The notes beneath the pieces were generated by a model that was not told where the DNA came from, did no database searches, and saw only the letters and a list, made by a program, of their open reading frames with translations. This document shows positions 1-8,376 of a DNA stretch of 64,000 bases, in pieces (the stretch's first letter is position 1; each line of letters opens with the position of its first letter). Source of the DNA: Bacteroidales bacterium. GTDB taxonomy: Bacteria > Bacteroidota > Bacteroidia > Bacteroidales > F082. Where the stretch lies: the NCBI GenBank assembly GCA_024400425.1, contig JAKSMV010000001.1, positions 124,001-188,000 on the forward strand, given 5' to 3'. The position numbers and the translations under genes are program-made.

Positions 1-442
1 TTTCGGCAGGTTCGCCGTGATAGTGAATCTTCAAGCTGCTGGCCAAGACGAAGCCTGCATGTTTGTAGAAGTCGATGTTGCCTTCCATGCACAGCACGCC
101 GATGCCCATCTCTCTGGCTTTCCCGATGGAATATTGCAGCAGTTTCAGGCCGTAGCCTTTGCGTTTGTAGTCGGGATGTATGCTGATAGGCCCGAAAGTC
201 CAGGCTTGGAAAGGCGAGCCATCATTCTTCACGATTTCGGCTTTGGAAAACATCACATGTCCGATGATTTTTCCGTCTTCTTCCATCACGAAATCGAGTT
301 CCGGAATGAAGTCGGGATTATTTCTGTATTGGTTGAGCACAAAATGCTCCTTGCATCCCGGACAATACACATTCCAAAATGCTTCGCGGGTAAGGTTCTC
401 CACCTCGCGGTAATCTTCAGGTTGTTCTAAACGAATGTTCAT
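1..442 (-). CDS. GNAT-family N-acetyltransferase, C-terminus cut by window edge
   Basis: Reading from the ATG at 442 the frame stays open to base 1, so the C-terminus lies outside the window. The protein starts MNIRLEQPEDYREVENL and carries the GNAT acetyl-CoA pyrophosphate loop (RKGYG, after GPISIHPDYK) followed by LKLLQYSIGKAREMG and a late YKHAGF motif. This is the order beta4 - motif A - motif B seen in GNAT enzymes that acetylate amines with acetyl-CoA. The substrate cannot be read from the sequence. It lies 17 bp after the desulfoferrodoxin-like gene and is probably the last known gene of a three-gene operon starting at 1920. Confidence 0.85.
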   Translation of the reverse strand, partial: MNIRLEQPEDYREVENLTREAFWNVYCPGCKEHFVLNQYRNNPDFIPELDFVMEEDGKIIGHVMFSKAEIVKNDGSPFQAWTFGPISIHPDYKRKGYGLKLLQYSIGKAREMGIGVLCMEGNIDFYKHAGFVLASSLKIHYHGEPAE

Positions 443-459
443 ATTCTCAAGGTTTTAGA

Positions 460-810
460 TTATTTCACGACTTCACACCACACTTTACCCTGACGGCAAA
501 ACACGGTGTAAATTTTTGCTCCTTTCACTTGCGCCACGCGCACTTCGGCAGCCTGTTCGGGGAAGAGTCGGATGAGTTCCACACGGTCGTAACGCTCCAC
601 CACGATAGCAGCAATGAAGTCGTCTTTCGTCATCGGGCAGGCATATTCCAGCAAATATTCTCCGTCCATCTCGGTGATGGTGGGAATGGTGTTCTCTTTT
701 TCAATGGCTACGGGTTCGATTTTGCTCCCGCAACATTCGATTTGCGCCTTGCCGTAAGCGATGCCAACATTCTTGCAGTTGGGACAATAATAGATGTTTA
801 ACTTGTTCAT
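460..810 (-). CDS. Desulfoferrodoxin-like zinc-ribbon protein
   Basis: A 116-residue cytoplasmic protein. The N-terminus has a CPNC...CC metal-binding ribbon (residues about 9-27), then a beta-rich domain with CPMTKDDFIAAIVVE and VELIRLFPEQAAEVRV. These resemble the HPMT-EHYI...LYPEQ-AEVRF pattern of small proteins annotated as desulfoferrodoxin or superoxide-reductase-like. The usual His of HPMT is Cys here and the EHY His is missing, so the iron site of a true superoxide reductase is not obvious. It sits 3 bp downstream of the acyltransferase gene and 17 bp upstream of the GNAT gene. Function is inferred from family resemblance only. Confidence 0.65.
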   Translation of the reverse strand: MNKLNIYYCPNCKNVGIAYGKAQIECCGSKIEPVAIEKENTIPTITEMDGEYLLEYACPMTKDDFIAAIVVERYDRVELIRLFPEQAAEVRVAQVKGAKIYTVFCRQGKVWCEVVK

Positions 811-813
811 TGT

Positions 814-1920
814 TTATTCCTTTCTTTTCTTGATACCCAACACACACCATCTGATGAACGGGATGCGCTTCAAAATCTCGTAGATAGCCGGCGAAAGCAA
901 CATAACAGCAGCGGTGAGTATAACATACATTGCCCAAGGCGAAAGCGATGTGTATTGTTTCATCTGATAGCCCAAAGCAACTACTACAAGGTAATGAACG
1001 ATGTAGATTCCGAAACTCGATCTGGTCATGTAATCGGCAAACTTGTTGGTTCTGTTGAACCATGCCTTGAAACAGCCCAACATGGCGAGAATAATCAGCC
1101 AGGCGTAGAGGCAGTTGAGCCAGCCGGAAAGGAAGTCGGGATCGGTATTGCACTTGCCCCAACCCGACAGAACCAAAGCTACACACGATGCCGCTGCACA
1201 GATGAACATGGGCAGATGTATACTTTCGACCTTGTCTTGGACCTCGTCGTGCGAGAAGACGAAATAGCCCAACAGGAACGGAATGAAATAGGTCAGAGGC
1301 TTGTATAGGTTGTACAAACCATCAAGACTCTCGGGGCGCGGATTGAAGATGAGCACTTGCGAGCCCAACCAGACCAACACGCCGAGCAGAATGATGACCG
1401 CAATGTTTGCCTTGCCGCACCAGTTCCAAAATCGGTCACGACAATCAATCTTCTTGATGAAGACAATAAGCAGCGAGAAGAGCCACAGGTCTTGGATGAA
1501 CCACAGAGGTCCCACCCCGCTAAACGTGTAGATGAGATATCTCCCGATGGCGGGGACGTTGTCGAAAGAGCCCATGCCGCGAGCCACGGCGGTGTTGAAA
1601 TAGCCTGTCATCCAATGATAGACGAACAGGCCGATGGTTGATGGCACCAACAGCTTCAAAGTACGGCTCTTGATGAACCGTTTGCCGGTTTGCTTATCCA
1701 AAGCATAGCGCGACGAGATGCCGGCCACCAGGAAAAGCAGCATCATGAACCAAGGGTAGAGGATGTACATCACCGCATCTTGCGGTTGTTTCATCGGATC
1801 ATCGACAAAGCCGCCGATGCCGCCGAAAACGCCCTTGTTGTTGAAAAAATAAATGACGTGGTAGAATAGCACCAAAAGTACTGTAAACCATCTCAAATTG
1901 TCGATCCAATGTTTTCTCAT
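814..1920 (-). CDS. Acyltransferase 3 family membrane protein
   Basis: A 368-residue integral membrane protein with about ten hydrophobic segments. The start, RKHWIDNLRWFTVLLVLFYH, carries the conserved Arg and the H of the acyltransferase-3 (OafA/OpgC/NodX-type) family, and GPLWFIQDLWLF matches its central motif. The family transfers acetyl or other acyl groups to sugars or lipids at the membrane, or in some relatives to small molecules. The first ATG (1920) directly precedes the family N-terminus. It heads the 3-gene cluster with the genes at 460 and 1. The acceptor is unknown. Confidence 0.85.
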   Translation of the reverse strand: MRKHWIDNLRWFTVLLVLFYHVIYFFNNKGVFGGIGGFVDDPMKQPQDAVMYILYPWFMMLLFLVAGISSRYALDKQTGKRFIKSRTLKLLVPSTIGLFVYHWMTGYFNTAVARGMGSFDNVPAIGRYLIYTFSGVGPLWFIQDLWLFSLLIVFIKKIDCRDRFWNWCGKANIAVIILLGVLVWLGSQVLIFNPRPESLDGLYNLYKPLTYFIPFLLGYFVFSHDEVQDKVESIHLPMFICAAASCVALVLSGWGKCNTDPDFLSGWLNCLYAWLIILAMLGCFKAWFNRTNKFADYMTRSSFGIYIVHYLVVVALGYQMKQYTSLSPWAMYVILTAAVMLLSPAIYEILKRIPFIRWCVLGIKKRKE

Positions 1921-1921
1921 A

Positions 1922-1955
1922 TTGTTTAAATTTGTTTATTGTTTAAATTTGTTTA
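1922..1955. repeat. Two tandem copies of a 17-bp AT-rich unit
   Basis: The unit TTGTTTAAATTTGTTTA occurs at 1922-1938 and again at 1939-1955, directly in front of the acyltransferase start codon. It is a simple tandem duplication in the 5' leader; no function can be assigned. Confidence 0.8.
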
Positions 1956-1958
1956 TTT

Positions 1959-2121
1959 CTAAATATTTTTACCCAATTGATAAGCTTCTTCCAAAGTACC
2001 AGAATTCCTAATGTCGCCTTTGGCTTTCATGCCTGTTACCAACACCTTGCACAAAGACATCGACAAGCAAACGCGTGTTGCCGTCGGTGTGCGGGCTGCC
2101 CGATAAAATCAAGATATTCAT
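1959..2121 (-). pseudogene. Flavodoxin/NADPH-dependent FMN reductase remnant (internal deletion)
   Basis: From the ATG at 2121 the reading gives MNILILSGSPHTDGNTRLLV, a textbook N-terminus of flavodoxin-like FMN reductases, whose SGSPH-GNT loop binds FMN phosphate. After about 25 codons it breaks off; a -1/+1 shifted frame continues as KAKGDIRNSGTLEEAYQLGKNI and a stop at 1959, which matches the usual C-terminus of the same family. About 130 central codons are therefore missing and the two ends are joined out of frame. It lies just upstream of the acyltransferase operon, whose promoter may descend from this gene. What is seen is the two family-like ends; the deletion is an inference. Confidence 0.75.
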
Positions 2122-2275
2122 AAGCAGTTGTGTATGATTAGTTTACATTTTTTAATTTTTGACACTTAGGCATTTAGACTTTTTGAACTATTTATCAACT
2201 GAAAACCGATAACCATTACGAAATTTAATTTAAACCACTTACTTATCAAAAACCGCTTCTTTGATTTTTTTTGAC

Positions 2276-3712
2276 TTAGTTTTGCTTCATCGTAGTAAAA
2301 GAAATGAAATGTGTCCCAACAGTCGGATAGCCATCAACGGAAAAGAAATGGTCTCCCAAAATGCTGAAAGAATAATGCGTGTCGGGTTTCAGGTCAAACT
2401 GAACGGTAATGGTTTTCTGGTCTTCGCTCCACGAAAATGATTCTTTGAGCGGACCAGCCAAAGTTGGAAACTCTCCACCATCATTGCCATAGCCAAGGGC
2501 GATGCTGTTTTGCATAGGCTTGTCGAAAGTAATCGTCATTTCCGATTTTCCTGCCGGAATGTCGGTGCTGCCGTTTTTGATGCTGCAACTGACGACATGT
2601 GCGCACTGCTTTTGATAGGCTTTCTGCTCCTTTTTGTATTTCCTAATGCTGAATCCGTTTATGTCCTTGACCAACTGCGGCATGTAACTTTCTATGTCGG
2701 GATAAACATTGCGCTGCTTTTCGTATTGCGCCAAAGATTCCACCATGGTTTGAGTCAAAAGAAAACTTCTTTCACTGGCAATCAGAGAATTGATGTCGGC
2801 ATTTGGATTGTGAGCCATAATGTATCTGATGACGCAACTCCGTACAAAGGTTTCGTTCATCATGGTGAGGGACGAGCCGTAAGCCTGCCGCGTCAACTTT
2901 TCTTTCTTTAATTCAAAAACCTTGTCGGCTTTTTTCTCCATCTTGGCCCAATATTTCGCATTCAGAGGATTGCAATAGGCATGACAAAATTCATGGATGA
3001 CAATAGGAAGCACAATCTTAATCTGATAACAAGCATTACCCAATGAATCGGGTTGCGCACAACCAATGACAGGCGATAAAACATCCTGTCCGTCAATGCG
3101 TTGTGAAGAACAACCGTAATTTTGCCAACCGACTAAAAAATTTAGGATAATTTTAAAATCGGCATTTTGGCGAGGACCGAAAAAAGTGTCGAACCAGGAA
3201 AAGTCGAGCGCAGAACGGATATCGTTGTTGAAAGTCTCGGTGGCTTGGTTTCTAACGGGAAGCGTGCTTTCATACCATTCATGAAAATGGCTCTTGTGAT
3301 AGAAATCGGAAAGCGGTGCCAGAAAATCCTGTTTCTGTTGCTCGGTCCAACGGTCGAAAGATTTGTCACCGCCTTCTTTGTAATTCTTGTCAATCGAAAT
3401 AAGTCCTTGATTGTCAGTTGGCAAAACAATGTGAAACGCATAACTTACAACGGCATCGTAACTGACAGCTATTTCGTGGTATTCTTTCGCCAATGCAATT
3501 ACCTCGTGGTCTTTATAAGGTGCAAAACAGGAATCGACAACTGCAGCATAATCTTTCATTAGGCAACCATTGTATTCCTTGCAGTCTGCCAAACGGAAAA
3601 CCACAGCCATAAGGTCGGCGCGCTCATCGAATGAAACGGGAATTTCGGTTTGCGAAATGCCAAATAAAGGCATGAAAACCAATAGAATAAAGGATAATGT
3701 TACTTTTTTCAT
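2276..3712 (-). CDS. DUF4932-like secreted protein, putative zinc metalloprotease
   Basis: A 478-residue protein with a signal peptide (residues 1-20, MKKVTLSFILL...GISQ). The central part resembles the Bacteroidota DUF4932 family and contains HEFCH at residues 240-244, a zincin-type HExxH motif, preceded by IKIVLPIVI. A C-terminal beta domain (about 375-475, beginning VVSCSIKNGSTDIPAGKSEM) looks like a bacterial Ig-like/SbsA-type domain. No T9SS sorting domain or lipobox is seen, so it is probably periplasmic. A -7 box lies 32 bp upstream. Protease activity is inferred from the motif alone. Confidence 0.75.
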   Translation of the reverse strand: MKKVTLSFILLVFMPLFGISQTEIPVSFDERADLMAVVFRLADCKEYNGCLMKDYAAVVDSCFAPYKDHEVIALAKEYHEIAVSYDAVVSYAFHIVLPTDNQGLISIDKNYKEGGDKSFDRWTEQQKQDFLAPLSDFYHKSHFHEWYESTLPVRNQATETFNNDIRSALDFSWFDTFFGPRQNADFKIILNFLVGWQNYGCSSQRIDGQDVLSPVIGCAQPDSLGNACYQIKIVLPIVIHEFCHAYCNPLNAKYWAKMEKKADKVFELKKEKLTRQAYGSSLTMMNETFVRSCVIRYIMAHNPNADINSLIASERSFLLTQTMVESLAQYEKQRNVYPDIESYMPQLVKDINGFSIRKYKKEQKAYQKQCAHVVSCSIKNGSTDIPAGKSEMTITFDKPMQNSIALGYGNDGGEFPTLAGPLKESFSWSEDQKTITVQFDLKPDTHYSFSILGDHFFSVDGYPTVGTHFISFTTMKQN

Positions 3713-3743
3713 GATAATTGGAATTTGATAGTTGCTTGATTTT

Positions 3744-3751
3744 CAAAAATA
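3744..3751 (-). promoter_or_regulatory. -7 box (TATTTTTG) for the DUF4932 gene
   Basis: On the minus strand the box reads TATTTTTG, a perfect TAnnTTTG, 32 bp upstream of the ATG at 3712. It lies in the gap between the protease gene end (3762) and the DUF4932 start. Confidence 0.6.
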
Positions 3752-3761
3752 TGATTATTCC

Positions 3762-6536
3762 TTATCGAATGCAAATCGGCTTTGAAATGATTCCGGTCTC
3801 GGTCAGAACGCGGATGAGATAAATGCCTGCATTTGAACTTTCCAGATTGACTTCATAAAGTTCATTGTCAACATTTTCCGATTTGATGCATTGTCCCAAG
3901 GCATTGAATATTTCAATGTGTTTCATGCCTTCCGCTTCAATGGTGAAATGTCCGTTTGAAGGATTCGGATAGATGCTGACCATTACGTTTTCTTCGTTTA
4001 CTGAAGTTGGGTCCGACACGAGGATTTCGGGGCACGACATGGCGAAGAAGGTGCCGAGTTCGGGAGCTGCAGCAATTTCACCGTCGTAAATCACACGCAT
4101 CTCATAGATATGGTTGCCGAAGCCGATGTTTTCATCGACATAGCTTCCATAAAGGTCATCGCCTGGTTCGACAGTTGAGAGAAACTCGCCGTCGCGGTAA
4201 ATCAAGGTGCCAAGGGCTGTGCCCTCGTAAGGCAGGAAGCCACCATGATTGACACCTGAGATTTTCATGGCCAAGCCGTAGGGGTCGTGGCATTGCGAAT
4301 CGGTCAGGGCAAGCCATCCGTCAGAGGCTTTCTGCATGGCGTTGCCGGTGTTGGTCTGTCCGGCTATGGCAACGGGTTGTGCGTAAGGTCCATTGAGTTG
4401 GTCGTCGCCCGTCATGCCCCAAACGAGCCAGTAGTGACCTGCGGGCAAGTCGATGTTGAGGTCGGATGCGACAACGCTCATGATGGGTCGTTCGGTGCCT
4501 TCAAGATATTGCGTGCGGTAACAGTTGGTGAAAGCGGTGCTGGTCATCAGGTTGGTGGCCATGTCGCCCCAAACCACATGACCAGCTCCGTTAGGATTGC
4601 CTTGCCAGATTTGCATGTAGAGGCCATCGAAAGTGGATTCAAGTCCTGAACCTACTTGATAGCCAAACACTTCCACTTCATTGATGGTGCTGTTGCCTTG
4701 CAGGGTGAAATCGTCGGCCACAAGGTAGAAGTCGCCATTGCCCATGGCCCAATTGGCATAGCCGCCAAAGGTGACTTGGCCTTGCTGCAAGTTCGAAGCG
4801 TTAGCATTGTCAGGCATGACGCCATCGTCGGTGACGAATTGGGCTTGGTCGAAGAGCACTTCCTTGGCTTGTTTTGCACTTGGCGTCGGTTCGATGTAGC
4901 CGCGTACCATGAAAGTGTAATCGAGACCCAAACTTGCAAGGTCAACCCAATTGATGCCATCGGTGCTGACATAGCGGCCGTTGGGGTCGCCAGTGTTGGC
5001 GCACACTGAAGCTGGCGAGGTGGCACCGCTTTGGCTGAGCATGATCCAAAGGTCGGAATCGCCCACTTGGATGGGTGCACTCAGTTCTATTTCAGTCATT
5101 TGTTCGACGATATTGGGAAGGAAGGTCATGTTGAGGACGAGGTTCCCGTTCGTAGGTGTCGGGCCTTGATAGATGTCGGCAGTGAAAGGTCCGAGGGTGA
5201 AGTGGTTGGTCCAAAGGGCTATCTTGGTCAGCCATCCTTGTTCGTAACTCTCAAGTTCGCTGGCTGGGAGCTTGATGCCCCAATACATGTTGGCGCTTTG
5301 CCCGCCAGGAATGTCGGAACCGCCCAGATTGGCAATGTTGACACCATCATCATAGCCTATCCAAATCGGGTCGAAATCGGGGCCAGGGAGCGAGCCTTCG
5401 GGCAGCGTCCATTCGAGAAGGACATTGCCATCGGAATTGCTGATATTAGTGTTTTGGAAGCCAGGATAGCGTTCGCAAGGGTCATACACCCAGCTGAACG
5501 AATTCCATGGGCCAGCGATGCCGTTTTCCACGACGGCAACGGAAGTGGTGTAGGTCATGCCCGATTCCAGGTTTTCCACATCGTGTTGGAAGAAAGGATT
5601 TTCGGTGCTGACGGCTTCTTGATTGCCAAGTTTCACCAAAAATTCACCTTCGCCATCCCAAAGGGCAAAGCCGGTGGAAGAGACATAAAGGTCGATGTCG
5701 TTTTGCTGCTTGGGGATGATATTCAGGATGATGCCTTCAAGTTCGGTAAGACCATAATAGAAGTTCGGGTCTGGGATGCTGTACCAGCCATCGATCGAGC
5801 CGCCATAGCCGAAATTCATGTGGTATTTCCCATCTGATTCGCGATAGCCATCCACCACCACATTGTGGCCCGATTGTCCGTCGGGACTCTCAACGGCAAG
5901 ATGTGCTGGATAACCGTTTTGCAGATTGTCGTTAAGTATTTCGTACATCTCATCACATGGGTCTTTGTAGAGCACACATTCGTCGAAACCAAAGCGTTTG
6001 TAGGCTTCGAAAGCTTGTTCGACATAGAAAGTGCCCGAACCTTGCGAGGTATAGACTTGGGTGCAAGCCGTTCCGCAGGCAAACACGATGGCGGCTGCCA
6101 AATCGCCCATGGCGTCGTTGCCAGTGGCAAAGGCTTCGTCGGCTTGGTCGAGGTAACTGTTCAGCATGGGGAACGATGGAAAGCCGATGGTCTCCCAGTC
6201 GTCGTCGATGTCGTAGTTGCGTCCGGCATAGTTGTGGCGATAGTCGTCATTGTCATCGAAACGTGTGCCTTGCGTGGTGTGCAGATAATTGATAATCTGT
6301 CCCATGGCAACGGCTGGGCAGCCGGCATAGCTGCTTGAACCCGTCGATGGGTCGCGCGGACACATTTCATTATAAGGTGCGTCTTGCGTCCAGTGAGTTC
6401 GAAGCAAACCTTCGCCTCGGTCGGCTTGGGTTTGTCCGATTTGAGGTGCTGGAGCGAGTTTCAGCTGGTTTTCTGTAGTTTGGGCAAAAGTGAAAAGGCT
6501 GCCCAACAAGAGAATGAGTGTCAATGTCTTTTTCAT
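3762..6536 (-). CDS. C10 (streptopain-like) cysteine protease with T9SS sorting domain
   Basis: A 924-residue secreted protease. The start at 6536 (MKKTLTLILLLGSLFTFAQ) gives a clean signal peptide; the open frame extends further upstream but overlaps the TetR gene and has no such signal. The catalytic Cys is C73 in SSSYAGCPAVAMGQI and the catalytic His is H224 in SGHNVVVDGYR, followed by the conserved NFGYGG. Only about 25 residues lie between signal peptide and catalytic domain, so the propeptide of SpeB-type enzymes is absent. Two jelly-roll-like or Ig-like stretches follow, ending in a T9SS type A sorting domain (SIYPNPSNGHFTIEAEG ... AGIYLIRV). The gene starts 11 bp after the TetR stop codon, so the two are probably cotranscribed. 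Confidence 0.9.
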   Translation of the reverse strand: MKKTLTLILLLGSLFTFAQTTENQLKLAPAPQIGQTQADRGEGLLRTHWTQDAPYNEMCPRDPSTGSSSYAGCPAVAMGQIINYLHTTQGTRFDDNDDYRHNYAGRNYDIDDDWETIGFPSFPMLNSYLDQADEAFATGNDAMGDLAAAIVFACGTACTQVYTSQGSGTFYVEQAFEAYKRFGFDECVLYKDPCDEMYEILNDNLQNGYPAHLAVESPDGQSGHNVVVDGYRESDGKYHMNFGYGGSIDGWYSIPDPNFYYGLTELEGIILNIIPKQQNDIDLYVSSTGFALWDGEGEFLVKLGNQEAVSTENPFFQHDVENLESGMTYTTSVAVVENGIAGPWNSFSWVYDPCERYPGFQNTNISNSDGNVLLEWTLPEGSLPGPDFDPIWIGYDDGVNIANLGGSDIPGGQSANMYWGIKLPASELESYEQGWLTKIALWTNHFTLGPFTADIYQGPTPTNGNLVLNMTFLPNIVEQMTEIELSAPIQVGDSDLWIMLSQSGATSPASVCANTGDPNGRYVSTDGINWVDLASLGLDYTFMVRGYIEPTPSAKQAKEVLFDQAQFVTDDGVMPDNANASNLQQGQVTFGGYANWAMGNGDFYLVADDFTLQGNSTINEVEVFGYQVGSGLESTFDGLYMQIWQGNPNGAGHVVWGDMATNLMTSTAFTNCYRTQYLEGTERPIMSVVASDLNIDLPAGHYWLVWGMTGDDQLNGPYAQPVAIAGQTNTGNAMQKASDGWLALTDSQCHDPYGLAMKISGVNHGGFLPYEGTALGTLIYRDGEFLSTVEPGDDLYGSYVDENIGFGNHIYEMRVIYDGEIAAAPELGTFFAMSCPEILVSDPTSVNEENVMVSIYPNPSNGHFTIEAEGMKHIEIFNALGQCIKSENVDNELYEVNLESSNAGIYLIRVLTETGIISKPICIR

Positions 6537-6547
6537 TGTTGATTGGT

Positions 6548-7195
6548 TTATTGTTGATTTGTTGATTTGTTTCCCAAATAATCGATGATGCTTGTCTCTT
6601 TCTCGTTTTCGGAGCGGAGATGTGGCGTGGGGCTGACCAACGGTCTTCCTGACTTGAGGAATGACAGAGTGGAGACAAATTGCATGGAAATCATCTCGCT
6701 GACGAGTTCGTCGAAATAGAAAGCCGGGTCTTTGCTGCTCAGCAAGGCCAGTCCGCAGGTAAACACCCACAGCTGGCCAAAGAGCTTGATGGCTTGTTCT
6801 TTGCTGATGCCATAATCGCTGCAAATAACATCCAAACATTCCATGGCTTTGGGGTGAATCTCGTTGGCGACATCAGCATCCTTATGGAAGAAAAGCAGGT
6901 TAAACAGGTTCTGTTCTTCGCGGGCAAAGCGCACAAGCCGCAAACCGAATTCCTTAAACGCTGGCGTATAGTCATTTACATCGGCCACATAATCGGAAAA
7001 GAGTTGCTGCGCGGCTTTCTTGACATCGGCGTTGACCTCTTCCATGTTATTGTATAAGGTGAAAATCGGCCGTGAAGAACAGCCCAAGGCCGCTCCCAAT
7101 TCGCGTGCCGTGAGGGCGTCAATCCCTTTTCGGCGCACCAAATCCAAGGCTTTCTCCACCATTTCTTCTTTCGTAAACAATGCTTTTCTTGGCAT
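6548..7195 (-). CDS. TetR/AcrR-family transcriptional regulator
   Basis: A 215-residue protein. The N-terminal helix-turn-helix is typical of TetR (FTKEEMVEKALDLVRRKGIDALTARELGAALGCS split over residues about 7-40, then SRPIFTLYNNMEEV). The C-terminal ligand-binding half is all helical, with a WVFTCGLALL segment. The promoter region holds a 20-bp palindrome over its own -7 box, so autorepression is likely. It is followed at once by the C10 protease and faces the nucleoside deaminase operon. The ligand is unknown. Confidence 0.9.
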   Translation of the reverse strand: MPRKALFTKEEMVEKALDLVRRKGIDALTARELGAALGCSSRPIFTLYNNMEEVNADVKKAAQQLFSDYVADVNDYTPAFKEFGLRLVRFAREEQNLFNLLFFHKDADVANEIHPKAMECLDVICSDYGISKEQAIKLFGQLWVFTCGLALLSSKDPAFYFDELVSEMISMQFVSTLSFLKSGRPLVSPTPHLRSENEKETSIIDYLGNKSTNQQ

Positions 7196-7234
7196 ATATT
7201 GTTGATTTATAATTTTATATATTAAAACATTTGT

Positions 7235-7254
7235 TTTGCAACACGCGTTGCAAA
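7235..7254. promoter_or_regulatory. Palindromic operator candidate, TTTGCAAC-ACGC-GTTGCAAA
   Basis: Perfect 8-bp arms separated by 4 bp. It lies between the divergent TetR and deaminase genes and covers the 3' half of the TetR -7 box (7250-7257 on the minus strand). Size, symmetry and position fit a TetR-family operator; binding is an inference. Confidence 0.65.
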
Positions 7255-7257
7255 TAT
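7250..7257 (-). promoter_or_regulatory. -7 box (TATATTTG) for TetR
   Basis: The minus strand reads TATATTTG, a TAnnTTTG match 55 bp upstream of the TetR ATG, overlapping the palindrome at 7235-7254. Confidence 0.55.
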
Positions 7258-7304
7258 ATAAAATTTCAATATGAGGCCATCAAAGTAAAGTTCAAAAATA
7301 GTAT

Positions 7305-7312
7305 TACCTTTG
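7305..7312 (+). promoter_or_regulatory. -7 box (TACCTTTG) for the nucleoside deaminase
   Basis: A perfect TAnnTTTG box 18 bp upstream of the ATG at 7331. It argues that translation starts at 7331 and not at the upstream in-frame TTG (7310), which lies inside the box. Confidence 0.65.
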
Positions 7313-7330
7313 CAAAAAAAATCAACGACT

Positions 7331-7801
7331 ATGCAAGAAGCGACGAACAAATACATGCAGATGGCCATCGAAGAGGCTAGGAAAGGCATCCATGCCGGCC
7401 ATGGCGGGCCTTTCGGCTCGGTCATCGTGAAGGATGGCGAGATTGTAGGACATGGGCATAACCGCGTGGTGCGAAACAACGACCCCACTTGCCATGGCGA
7501 GATTGCGGCCATCCGCAACGCGGGCGACAACCTCGACACTTTCGACCTCTCGGGCTGCGAGCTCTACACCACGGGCGAGCCTTGCCACATGTGCCTCTGC
7601 GCCTGCCTTTGGGCCAACATCGAGAAAGTGTATTATGGCTGCTCCATTGCCGACAATGGCGAAATCGGCTTCCGCGATGACAAGTTCAACGACTTGTTTG
7701 AAGGCCGCGACAAGCTCAAGGAGTATCTCATCCAAATCGACCGCGATGCTTGCCTCGACTTGTTCGAAGAATACAAATCCATCCAGCATACCAGTTATTA
7801 A
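7331..7801 (+). CDS. Nucleoside/guanine deaminase (CDA-fold, zinc-dependent)
   Basis: A 156-residue cytoplasmic enzyme of the cytidine/guanine deaminase fold. It has the zinc-binding CHGE motif (PTCHGEIAAIR: His ligand and catalytic Glu) and PCHMC (both Cys ligands). The spacing, the GGPFGSVIVKDGEIVGHGHN opening and the length match the guanine deaminase (GuaD)/tRNA-adenosine deaminase-like group; the short C-terminus with EYKSIQHTSY favours a free-base or nucleoside substrate. It is followed after 2 bp by an unknown gene in the same operon. Purine salvage is the most likely role. Confidence 0.88.
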   Translation: MQEATNKYMQMAIEEARKGIHAGHGGPFGSVIVKDGEIVGHGHNRVVRNNDPTCHGEIAAIRNAGDNLDTFDLSGCELYTTGEPCHMCLCACLWANIEKVYYGCSIADNGEIGFRDDKFNDLFEGRDKLKEYLIQIDRDACLDLFEEYKSIQHTSY

Positions 7802-7803
7802 CC

Positions 7804-8376
7804 ATGAGTACTGACCATCAAATCAAGCGCTTGGCGACCATTTTCAAAGATATGGTTGAGAACTACAATGGTTTCGGCATGGTCTGGAAGAACATTCCCT
7901 TAGCTACCGAAGCTTTCGCAATCCTCACCGAACAAATCAACGAGGTCGTTCCAGGCGAGATTGAGAGCGATAAGGATAAGGCTCGGCTTGTCGTCAACAT
8001 GCTCGACAATATGGACCCGCTCAGCACGCCCCGTCTTTGCCTGAAGATGTGGGAATACGTGAAGCAAGTCAGCCCTGAGTTGGCCGATGAGGAAGAAATC
8101 AGAAGGCTTCGCGATTATATCGACCCGAATTTGTCCACCGATGAATGGCGCCAAAGATACCACAAGACACTGAAGTTCGACGATGTGGAACGTAGCGAGG
8201 AATGGGAACGCAACATCTATGACGTGGAAAAGAAAGTTGATGCCAAAGTGAAAGGAATGCCTCGCGGCATGGGTTTCTGTTTTAGCTATTGGAGCGCAAA
8301 AAAGTCTGTATTAGAAAGTTACGGAATCGAGTGGCGCAGCCCACATCAGATGAATCCGCGCGTGCTGTTCGATTAA
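7804..8376 (+). CDS. Hypothetical cytoplasmic protein
   Basis: A 190-residue protein I do not recognise. No signal peptide, no membrane segment; charged and mostly helical, with a proline-poor body and a C-terminal GMGFCFSYWSAKKSVL followed by a YGIEWRSPHQMNP segment that looks like a conserved surface patch. The start at 7804 is 2 bp after the deaminase stop, so the two are cotranscribed and probably translationally coupled. Its stop codon overlaps the stop of the convergent HAD gene at TTAA (8373-8376). Confidence 0.8.
   Translation: MSTDHQIKRLATIFKDMVENYNGFGMVWKNIPLATEAFAILTEQINEVVPGEIESDKDKARLVVNMLDNMDPLSTPRLCLKMWEYVKQVSPELADEEEIRRLRDYIDPNLSTDEWRQRYHKTLKFDDVERSEEWERNIYDVEKKVDAKVKGMPRGMGFCFSYWSAKKSVLESYGIEWRSPHQMNPRVLFD

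Noticed and set aside
6537..6839. Longer start for the C10 protease (101 extra residues)
   Set aside because: The extension overlaps the TetR gene in another frame and hides a perfect signal peptide that begins at 6536.
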